The notes below the pieces were generated by a model. It saw only the letters and a program-made list of their open reading frames with translations. It was not told where the DNA came from and made no database searches. 64,000 bases of DNA from Cymbidium sinense (Eukaryota > Streptophyta > Magnoliopsida > Asparagales > Orchidaceae): contig CM038221.1 of NCBI GenBank assembly GCA_021442155.1, positions 27,557,906 to 27,621,905 on the forward strand, given 5' to 3'. Positions 40,801 through 52,800 of this stretch are shown here, in pieces. The position numbers and the translations under genes are program-made. Every line of letters starts with the position of its first letter. Within the stretch, counting starts at the first letter, position 1.

Positions 40801-43800
40801 CCTAAGTTTTTTTTAAGTTAATTAACTGTTTCTTGTAGCACTTGTAGCATCCACTTTCGCATGCGGCGGATTTAGCCACTCGGCAGCGTGTTGCGGGATC
40901 GATCGAAGGTAATTCTATTTCCTTAAGCCGCGACTAATTCATTTCCTTGACGCCTGAGATCGGAGCTCCGTGACCGGCGTTTCCTTCCTTCCTCGGCCGG
41001 AATGACGACGCTCCTTCCCGACGGTCGGCCTCCTTTCCTTCCGCCGACGGGCTCCGTGACCGTTGGGAAGCGCATCCGGTCGGCGGGAAGTGCCGCCTCC
41101 GTGGCGTCGGCTGAGTTCGAGCGTTCGAGCGTAACCCCGGACCTCCACTTTCGGTGGAAGCCGATTTTCCGTCGGCGCCGCAGGTTTGTCCCGGTAACAG
41201 TTGGAAAGTCCGTCAGCTTCGGTTTGGAAATCCGTGAACCGTCGGTTGACTCCGATGAAACCGTCGGCTCTGAGAATTCTGGCCGTCGGAAACTTAGGAA
41301 GTTTGTAAGTTCTTAATTTCTTTCCTATCCTTTTCTTTAATTAGCCTTCCTGGCGTTGAAATCGTGATTGAGGAGTTAAACCGTTTTGCTAGGTGAGTGG
41401 TAGAATTATTGAGGATTTGGATTGTGTTTGCTAATTTTAGTTTATTGATTAGCGGATAATTAATAGTGGCGTTAGGAGATTTCTTTGGAGATTACTTTGG
41501 AATTCTCGGTGTTTAAAACTTATGAGAAAATCGGTTTGTAAGATTTGAATTTGAGTTAAGTTCTTTATGAGTTTTGCGTATTAGAAGTCTTAGAAGAGTT
41601 ATTTTATTATAGGTTGTATGCTTCGAGGAGGGATCGAGGAGCGCGAATGACAGAGGTGAGACATTATTCTTAATGTAAATTCGTTTATCTTTATGTATCT
41701 TTGTTTCTCTTCTTGACATTTATTAGTGTAAATTGTATAAATGATTTACGTCGTATTGAATGTATTGAATGTAAATACAAATGTTTAGTATTTGGCCTTG
41801 CATAGATTTAGATTAATGATTCAATGATTAAAGGCGTTAGTTTGTAGCATATGTTTGAGCGTATAGAAATGTTTCATGTTAAATCGATAATGTGATAAGC
41901 AGAGAAATGTCGGAAAATTGTGATAGGAAGGCTATCTGACGGGATCTGCTTGAGATGGCAAAAGTTATGAATGGCTGATTAGGGGATCTTAGTATCCCAC
42001 TACGGCATTGAGGTTGGTGTCGTTAGTGTCCAGCGGTGTCAGTAGTGTGTAAAAAATACTTACCTACTGTTTTTTAAGTAGGGTAGTGGCAACTTATGAA
42101 TGAAAAGCACAGCGATTATGAATGACATTTAGAAAATGAAAATGATTTGATATAAATTGGCGAAATGAAAATCTTCGCGGCGTTGATCTGATTGAGCTTC
42201 TGGCGTATTATTGGTCGTTATTACATTTACATTTCGGCGTATTGTTGATTCTGATATGCATTCTGCGGTATAGTTACCTCTGATTTTCTTTGCAAATTTA
42301 TACACACATGACGTTTCTCTCTTGTCTTTATCTTGAGAGCTTGTTTTAGCTCTTGTCTCTTTAAAACTTTTAGCTTATGATCTTCTGGTTGAAATTTTAG
42401 GAAAAGGCAGTTTGGGTAGAAAGTAGTCTGTTTGTTGAATTGTATAGTTTTGGAAGCTTAAAGGATTTTAGGGTGTCTGAAATTAAATGTCTTTAGCATT
42501 TCGTATTTATTTAAAGATTTATCTTAGGTATTTGTGATATGAATTAAGTTAAGTAGTATATGGTAAAATAGTTTTGTGATGATTTGATTAGATACACCTT
42601 TCACTTGTTTCGTTCGCGGTAGCCGGTACGGTGGAAATCTGTGATCAGTCATCTGTCTATTCAGTGACCTGGCATAAGGGGTGCAGGTGACGAGAAAGTG
42701 GTATCGAATAAGGTTGATAAGCAAAAAAGATTGATAGTAATGGAAGCATGATTTGGATTTAGGGATAAGTGTTAAATTGATCAATGTCTGAGCTATAGGG
42801 CGATTAATGTTGGGTTAGGAATTTATATGTTCTTAATTTCATTGTATGATATTGAATAAATCGGTATCATATAAATACTTTTGTTAATTTGATTAATTTG
42901 AAGAAATGCAGAGAAAGGTTAGAGAATTGATCTACAGATCTGAAATCTGGCACTGCGAAGATAATTGACAGTGAAATACAACTGGCAGTGGTGAAGGTAG
43001 ATCGATGAATTGCGAGGGTAGTTCGTTAATTTCCGTTGTTGATAAGTAGCCCATGGAAAAATCTGCGGCCAGGCACAGATCTAAGTATGGTTGAAGTGGA
43101 CCAACATTTGAGATCTTTCAACATTCAAACCAGATTCAGAGGAGCGGTGACAGTGGAGATGATTGGTATTAAGATTGGAAAAATTTTGGATGGAATGATT
43201 TGCGAGAAGAGTAGTATTGTACTTTTGTATTAGAAGGGGAAGAGAAAGGTGGTGGCGAGCTCAATAGGGAAAGAATTTGACGACCATTCTGAGATCAAAT
43301 GGGATGAATTTGTCAAATCTTCAAAGATTGGTTCATTCCACCGGGCCCTTTACAAGATAAATTTTTCAATTTAACTCAAGCGATAATGCGGATATGAGGC
43401 GAATTCACTTCTCTTTCTCACGCATTATGTCGATCTTCGGGAAGAGAAATGTCATGGATTCTGGCCTCGAGATCAATTGAGATTAGCATACTGCTTTGAT
43501 ATCGATGAATTCAGTCTTGGTTGAAAATTTAGAAAAATTGAGAATGAGTTGAATTTTTAAAGCAGTGGGATTCTGAGAAAGCAAAACTTTGAAAGAAAAA
43601 AGAGATTTCTATAGCTTAAGTTTGATGACAGAAACAAATTGTTAAAGCTTTGTGAAGTGTGGGAAAAAACATTTTAATTGATGTATGTTTGGATCGAGAT
43701 CTTGAGATGTGGTGAATTAGACGTCGTCGTGAAGCAATGGAGAAGAAGAAGGATGTAAACCATACATTCAGGGGACGAGGGGACAACAAAGAAAATTTTA

Positions 43801-46800
43801 GGGAAGCAGGTGAATTTTGGGAAGACCTTCAATTGAAAGAACTTGAGCGAAACAAACCTCTCCTGTAAAAGCGAAGTTTTCTTTATCATAAAGCAAAGAA
43901 TCAAATGAAGTGGTGTCGGTATGTCTTAAAATTTCAGATCATTTGGGTTGATTCTGATTGACGAAGCATTCGTTCATTCGATTCCTTTTCGTGGTTATCG
44001 GTTGATCTTTTATTTATGTATTGAATGTGTAATGCCTTACGGCGATAGTTTGAATCTGAAATAGGAAATGTTGTTGGCATTAACATTCAAGATAAACACT
44101 TTCCTGAGCTAATTATCTTCTACCAAGACATTTTGGCGTTATCTTAGGTATGGATTGGTTGATCAAATATTTTGCACAATTGAATGTTGGAAGAGGAGAG
44201 TGACATTTGGCATGCAGTGAAAAATCATTTTATTTCTCTTGTGATAAGAATGTTTCTTCTTTGATTAGTGCGGTGAAGTTGAGTAAATATTTAAGAAGCG
44301 GTGAAATGGTATTTCAGCAAATTAGATGTGTTGAATAAGGAGGTGTTTGAGCGAAAAACATTCCGTTGTTTGAATTTTCGATGTGTTTCACGAGGAATTA
44401 CGGGGTTGCCACCAACTTCGAGAAGTAGAGTTTGGGATTGGCGTCGACTTATCATCTCTTACAGGATGGCTCAAAGAATTGAGGAATTTGCCATTGGCGA
44501 GAACAAAAGATTTATTAACTCAGTGGAGTAGTATTATTGTTAAGAAAAGGATTACATCGATTATGTGTTGATTACGAGTTAAATAAAGTGACAATCGAAA
44601 CAAGTATCCCTAGAGGATTGATGATTTATTTGATCGGTTGGAGAGGCCTTGTATTTTCGAAATTGATTTGAGATGCGGATATCATCAGTTAGAGTTAAAG
44701 ATCTTGATATTTTTAAAAGCGTTTGGAAGGTATGACTATGAATTTCTTTATTTATAATTTGGTTTAAATGCGTCTTTATGGATTTAATGACGTGTTTTGG
44801 CTTGGTGGGCCAGGTTTGTTATCATCTTTATTGATGATATTACGATTTATTAAAGCGATGAAGAGCATGTCATTTGAGGATTGTTTTAGAATTCTTAAGA
44901 CAAAATCAATTATATGCAATTTAATGTGAATTGGATGCATTTTTTTAATTAGCTCGGTGGTGAAGGAGTTTGTTGATCCTCGAAAAGTAAAAGCAATTTT
45001 AGAATGGTCGCAAAAGAATATTCTGAAGTTCATGATTTTAGCTTGGTTATTAGGAAGTTTGTCGAGATTTTCGTATTGCAATCTGTCGTTATTGAGAAAG
45101 GATGTCAATTCGATAGAATGAGAATCGGCGAGTTTTCAAGTGAAAAAGCATTTGACTTGATTTTATTATTGAGGCGAGGATTCAATATTTAGTGATCTTT
45201 AAAAGGTTTGGGGTGTGTCTTAATGCAGAAACGAAGGTAATTACATTAAAACCAATTGAAAGAAATTATCCGTGCATGATTTAGAATTAGCTTTTGTGGT
45301 TTTCTCTTAAAATTTGGAGCATTACTTGTATGGGTGAAATCACGAAATTTTCGCATAGTCTTAAGTATATCTTTACAAAAAAGAATCCAAGACAGAAGCT
45401 TGAGTTTATTAAGGATTATGATTTAGACATTGATGTATGTGGTAGAGTCGTTAAGTAGTGTGGAAATGCAGGTTAGTCTGAAAATTAAGTCAATTGAGAA
45501 TTTCTTTGGAAGTTCAATTGATCTTGGGCATTTATCAATTGTGTCTGTCGACTTTATTTGAGAATCAAGCTGCAGATCGTGGATATCGAAATTCATTGAA
45601 CAAATCAGATTGGTGAATTTTATTGTAGATCAGAGGGTATTATTAGGAAGAATTCACAATTATGGATACACGGTGATCGGAGTTGCGAGAAATTTTCTGA
45701 GGCTCATCTGGATATCTTATTCATCCGGGTAGTTCAAAATGTATAAAGATTTAAAAGCAATATTTTGGTGGTGGTATGAAAGACATATGAATATGTCTAA
45801 ATGTCGAGCTTGTCAGTTGTTAAAAGGGTGGATTATTCACATCATTATCTGGGTGGAAATGGGAAGAAATTGCAATGGATTTTGTTATGGGATTTCTAGA
45901 TCTCAAACAATTGTGATAGTATCACGGGTTGTTGTGGATAGATTGACCAAGTCGACTCATTTCTTATGAAAGCAGAAGATTATTGATAAATTGTCAGATT
46001 ATATGTTTAAGGAAATTGTAAGCGTGGTGTACCAAAAGTGATTGTCTGAAGAGATGGTAGATTCTTAGATTATGGAAAGGGAGAGAAGGCTTTGAGTTAC
46101 ATAAGTCTGACTTTTCATAGAGATGACGTCGAGAAAGAACAATTCAAGTCAGAAGATTTGTTGAGGTTATGTGTTTTAGATTTTGGAGGTAGGGAAGATC
46201 GTATTCATGATGAGTTTGCTTCTGATAATATAAATCTAGTATTCAAATGGCTACAGTATGAAGCATTATATGGTGAAAGTGTAGAACTCCATTAATTGAG
46301 TTGGGTGAAGTGGGAGAAAAGCGACTCTTGGGTCGAGTTGGTTGATCAATGAAAATCGATTAATCGAGATAGATTGAAAATTTCGGATAAATGAAATATT
46401 ACGATTTAAAAGCAATGTAGAATTTCAAGTTGGAGAATTTGTATTTTGAAAGTCAAACTATGAAAGGAATTAGTAGATTTGGTGAGAGGTAAATTGCTGA
46501 TCATGGGGCCTTTTGAAATCGTTGAAAGGATCAATATAAAACTTCTGAACTTGCCCATTGTTGGACATTCTCTGCATTTGATGTTGAGAAAATGGATCAG
46601 AATCGAAGCGAAGATTATATACAGTTTGAAATCTGATACTTATGCATTGGGAGGAAAAGATTTTAGAATTTGATGTTAAGAGATTACTGAAATGACAAAT
46701 CTCACATGTTAAAATTAAATGGAAGCTGAGACCAATTAAAGAAACATGGGAGGTTGAACGAGATGAGAAATTTCCCTTCTGTTTGAATGATTGGAAGAAA

Positions 46801-49800
46801 TTTGAGGGAAAATTTTGTTAAGAGGAAATTGTAATATCCCATTTAATTAATTCTAATTAAGTTTTTTTTAAGTTAATTAACATTTCTTGTAGCACTTCTT
46901 GTAGCATCCACTTTCGCCCGTGCATCGGTAGGATTAGCCACTCTCGGCGTGTTGGTAGGGATCGATCGAAGGTCTATTTCCTTCCAAGCGCGGAATTCAT
47001 TTCGCCTTGGCTGGAGATCGGCAGCTCCGTGACCGGCATCGGCCGAATTCCTTTCCCTCACCCGGACGCTCCTTCCCTCGACGGACCGGCGGCGGCTCCT
47101 TCCTTCGCCCGGCGACGGCCTCCGTGCAGTTAGGCGCGCATCCGGTCGAAGGCGGGAAGTCGCAGCCTCCCGTCGGCTGGAAAGCCGAGTTCGTAACCGC
47201 CTTCGTCCGCCTCGGTGGAAGCGATTTTCCGCCGCGTGAGGTTTATCCGTGCCGCCGGGTTGGAAAGTCGTGCTTCGGTTTGAAATCCAAGCGTCGGTTG
47301 ACTCAACGTCGGCTGTAGAATTCACTTCACTGGCCGTCGGAAACTTAGGAAGTTTTGTAAGTTCTTAATTCTTTCCCTTTTCTTTTAGCCTTCGGCGTTG
47401 AAATCGTGATTGAAGGGTTAAACCGTTTTGTTCTTAGGTGAGTGGTAGAATTGAGGGGATTTGGATTGTGTTTGCTAATTTTAGTTTATTGATTAGCGAT
47501 ATAATTAATAGTGGCGTTAGGAGATTACTTTGGAGTAAATTTTCGGTGTTTAAAACTTATGAGAGACATCGGTTTGGTAAGATTGCAAGATTTGGGTTAA
47601 GTTCTTATGAGTTTTCATTATTAGAAGTCTTAGAAGAGTTATTTTATTATAGGTTGTGTACTTTCGAGGAGGGATCGAGTGCACGCAAACTTAGGCACGA
47701 GGTGAGACATTATTAATGTAAATTCGGTTTATCTTTTATGTATCTTGTTTATTTCTTGACTTTATAAATTGTATGAATGACGTAGATTTACGTATTGAAT
47801 GTATTGTCATGTGAATGTAAATCTGAAATGTTTAGTATTTGGCCTGCATAGATTATGATTAATGATTCTGATTACAAGCAGTTAGTTTTATGATTTCATT
47901 GAGCGTATAGAAATGTTTCTGTGTTAAATGCGATAATGTGATAAGCGAGGAAAATTGTGATAGGAAGGCTCTGACGGATGCAGATGGGCAAAAGTTCGGC
48001 GAGATGAGCGATTAGGGATCTTAGTATCCCCTTCTACGGCATTTGAGGTTGGTGTCGTTAAGTGTCCAGGTGTCGGTACAGATGTAAAAGTATATGTGCA
48101 CCTGCTACCTGACTTTTTTTTAGGCGAGGTAGGTGGCGACACTTATGAATGAAAGTCAGCCTGCAGCGATTATGAATGGCATTTAGAAAATGAAAATGAT
48201 TTGATATAGAATTGGCGAAAATCATTCGCGGCGTTGATTGATTATGAACTTCTGGCGTATTATTGATTGTTATTACATTTACACTTCGGCGTATTGTTCG
48301 ATTCTGATATACATTCTTGCGGTATAGTTTTCAAACTTACAAATTTTACATGCCGCGTTTCTCTTGTCTTTATCTTGAGCTTGTTTTAGCGCTCTTGTCT
48401 GCTTTTAAACTTATGATCTTCTGGTTGAAATTCGAGGAAAAGGCAATTTGGGTAGAAAGGTGTTTTGTTGAATTGTATAGTTTTGGGCTTAAAGGTTTTG
48501 GTGCGTCTGAAATTAAATGTCTTTAGCTCTGTATTTATTTAAAGATTTCATCTTAGGTATTTGTGATATGAATTAAGTTAAGTAGTATATATGGCGAAAA
48601 TAGTTTTGTGATGATTTGATTAGATGCTTTCGTTCGTGTCGGTGAAATCTTTGTCAATCGGTCATCTATTCTGACCATTTGGTGACCTAGCGTAAAGGGG
48701 TCATGCAGGGGTGTGAAAGAGAAAATATCGAGCGATAAGGTTGAAACGCGAAAAGATTGATAGTAATGGAAGCATGATTTGGATTTAGGGATAAGTGTTG
48801 AATTGATCTATAGGGCGATTAATGTTGGGTTAGGAATTTATATATTTAATTTCATGATATTTAATGATGATGAATAATCATCGGTATCATATAAATACTT
48901 TTGTTAATTTGATTAATTTGCACGAAGAAATGCAGAAAGGTTAGAATTGATCCTAGACTAATCTGACACAGCTATGCGAAGATAATTGAGCAGGTGAAAT
49001 CTGGTGAAATAAAGTGGTGAAGGTAGATCGATGAATTCGAGGGTTGATTAATTTCAGGTTGTTGATAAAAGCTACATGGAAAAATCTGCGGTCAAGTATG
49101 GTTGAAGTGGACAACATTTGAGATCTTTCAAACATTCAAACCAGCATTGAGGAGCGGTGACCATAGTGGCGGATGATTGGTACTTAAGATTGGAAAAATT
49201 TTGGATGGAATGATTTGCCAGAAGAAGAGTAGTATTCTTTACTTTTATTAGAAGCGAGAAAAGGTGGTGGCGAGCTGTAGGGAAAGATTTGACGATACAT
49301 TCTTCGAATCAAATGGGATGAATTTGTCAAGTATTCAAAATTGGTTCATTCTCATGGCCAGCTTTCTGAATAAATTTTTCAATTTAACTCAGGCTCAACG
49401 ATAATGCGATATGAGGCGAATTCACTTCTCTTTCTCGATATTCGCATTATGTCGATCTTCGGGAAGAGAAATGTAGATTCTAAGCCGAGATCAATTGAGA
49501 TTAGCATTAGCACTTTGATATCAGTGAATTCTCAGTCTTCTTAGTTGAAAAGAAAATTGAGAATATGAATTTTAATTTTCCAGCAACGGATTGGGATTCA
49601 GGTGAGCATAAAACTTTGAAAGAAGGCAGATTCTCTATGAAAACTTAAGTTTGATGATAATGACGAAACAAATTGATTAGAAAACTATTTGTGACAAGTG
49701 TGGGAAAAGACATTTTTTTGATGTATGTGGATCGGGGAGATCTTGAGATGTGTGGTGAGATTGGACATCGTCTAGGCTAGCGGAGAAGAAGGTAAGGATA

Positions 49801-52800
49801 ACTGATTATAGGGGAGACGGGCAGGGGAAAATTTTGGAAGCCAGAAGCCTGATTTTGGGAAGCGCTGATTCAAAAAGGAACTTGAGCGTAAAACCTCTGT
49901 AAAAGCAAGAGTTTTCTTTATCACTGAAAGCGAAAGGAATCAAATGAAGTGGTGTCGGTATCTTAAAATTTGAATCATTTGGGTTGATTACATTTGATTA
50001 GCATTCGTTCATTATTCTTTTTATTTATCGGTTGATCTTATTTATTTCATCACTGTATTGAATGTGTATCTTATAGTTTGAATCTGAAATAGGAAATGTG
50101 TTGGCGATTAAAGATAAAGCACTTTCTGAAGCTAATTATCTTCTGTCGACATTTTGGCGTTATCTTGGTATGGATTGGTTGATCAAATATTTTGCAACAA
50201 TTGAATGTTGGAAGAGGAGAGTGACATTTGGCATGCCTGGTGAAAAATCATTTTATTTCTCTTGTGATAAGAATGCGTTTCTTCTTTGATTAGTGCGGTG
50301 AAGTTGAGTAAATATTTAGAAGCGGTGAAATGGTATTTAGCAAATTAGATGTGTTAAATAAGGAGGTGTTTGAGCGAAAAACATTCAGTTGTTCGAATTT
50401 TACGATGTGTTTCGAGGAATTACGGGGTTGCCATGACTTCGAAGTAGAGTTTGGGATTGGCGTCTGAAAGCACAACAGCTTACATCATCATCTCGCTACG
50501 GGATGGCTCACAAGAATTGCGGGGTGAATTGAAGTTGCGAAGCCCGGCAGACGAAAGGATTTATTAGTATCAGGAGTGCCTTTGTTATTTGTTAAGAAAA
50601 GGATGGGTCATCGATTATGTGTTGATTACTGAGGAGTTAAATAAAGTGACAATCGAAAAGTATCTAGAGGATTGATGATTTATTTGATGAGTTGGAGGAA
50701 GCTGTATTTTCGAATTGATTTGAGATGCATATCATCAGTTAGAGTTAAAGATCTTGATATTTTTAAAACGACTTTTGGAACAGTATGGACTATGAATTTC
50801 TTGTTATCCATTTGGTTTAACTAATGCTCTGATCTTTATGGATTTAATGAGCAGTTTTGGTGGTAGGTTTGTTATCGTCTTTATTGATGATATTACGATT
50901 TATCAAAGCGATGAAGAAGCGTCTGAAATCATTTGAGGATTGTTTTAGAATTGTTAAGACAAAATCGATTATATCCGAATTTTAATGTGAATTTTGGATG
51001 CGTGTAGCATTTACATTATGCTCGATGGTGAAGGAGTTTGTTGATCGCCGAAAAGTAAAAGCGATTTTAGAATGGTCGCGAAGAATATTCTGAAGTTCGT
51101 TTTACAGCTTAGCTTGAGGTTATTACTGAAGTTTGTCGAGATTTTCGTATTGCGATCTATCCAATTTATTGAGAAAGGATGTCAATTCGATAGACGGTGA
51201 ATGTGGCGAGTTTTGAAATTGAAAAAGCGTTGGCACTTGAGTTTATTTGTTAGTATTCAGGGGCGAGGATTCAAATATTTAGATGATAAAGGTTTGGGTG
51301 TGTCTTAATCTGAAACGAAGGTAATTAACTTTATCTTGACAATTAAAACCACGAAAATTATCCGTCGTGATTTAGAATTAGCATTTGTGGTTTTCTCTTA
51401 AAATTTGGAGGCATCTTGTATGGGTGAAATCGAAATTTTCTTGATCATCGAGTCTTAAGTATATCTTTACATGGCTGAATCCCAAGGCAAAGGTGTGAGT
51501 TTATTAGGATTATAATTTAGACATTGATTGTCAGGAAAATGTGGTGGTGATGATACATTAAGTCCATGGGAAATGCGGTTGGGTTATTACTCAAAGTCGA
51601 GTTAATCGGAGATTTGAGGCTACGGTGGAAGTTAAAATTCGGTGATCTTGGGCATTTATCTCGATTAATGTCTGTCGACTTTGTGAAGTCAACCTGCGAA
51701 AGCTAGATCGTGGATATCGAAATTCATTGAACAAATCAGGATTGGTCGAAGCAGATTTTATTGTAGATCACGAGGGTATTATTGGAAGAATTCCGCGATT
51801 ATGGATCACGCGGGAAGTTTCATCGTTCTGATATACTATTCATCCGTGTAGTTCAAAATGTATAAAGATTTAAAAGCATTTTGGTGGTCGTATGAAGAAA
51901 GACAATAATACGTCTCTAAACGCCGCTCGATTGTTAAAGTTCGAAGATCAAAGACCCGGTGATCGATTATACCATTACCTATACCGAGTGGAAATGGGAA
52001 GAAATCAGAATGGATTTTGTTATGGATTTCCTGGGATCTGCAAGCCGCGGATAAGATCCGTCATTCATGATATCGACCAAGTCGCCTCATTTCTTACCCA
52101 TGAAATGCATGATTCGCCGATAAATTGTCCAGATTATATGTTATGAATCAGAAGACTTCATAAAAATTAAAAGTGATCGCTGATTTAGATTTACTGTGAC
52201 ATGAATTCAGAGGCTTGCACAGCACACTTAAGTGCCTTTTCATCCTCGACCGACAATCGAAAAGAATTCAAGTCCTGTAAGATTTGTCAGGTTAGGCGTT
52301 TTAGATTTTGAGGTAATGGAAGATCATATTCCTACGATCGAAGCCACAATAATACTACCAATCTAAGATTCAAATGGCCACAAAGATCAGATCGAAAGTA
52401 ACTGTTGTCATCGAGAAAGACGCTCTAGTCCAGAGTCATGATCAAGCTACGCAGAAAATCGATTAATCGAGATAGATTGAAAGTCGCCGCGATCGTCCAT
52501 AAATATTACGATTTAAAGCACCGAAATAGAATTTCAAGTTGGAGAATTTGTATTTTGAAAGTCAAACCCATGAAAGGAATTAAGAGATTTGGTCACAGAG
52601 AGAATTGAGCATACATGTGACCTTTGAAATCATCGAAAGGATCGGCAATATGGCTTTACAAGTTGCCTTTACCCATCGAACCGCAGACATTCACAACGTT
52701 TCACATTTCAATGTCGAGAAAATGGATGATGAAAGCGTAAGATTCCATATACCAAGTTTGAAATACAACCGATCCGACTTATGCATCGGAGCCGTAAAAG

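Noticed and set aside
46873..47325. Long open frames of 150 and 103 residues on both strands
   Set aside because: They lie in the CG-rich part of Gypsy LTR 2. Similar overlapping frames occur at 40939-41316 and 53119-53536 in the other LTRs. The frames are not conserved between the LTRs, so they reflect base composition.
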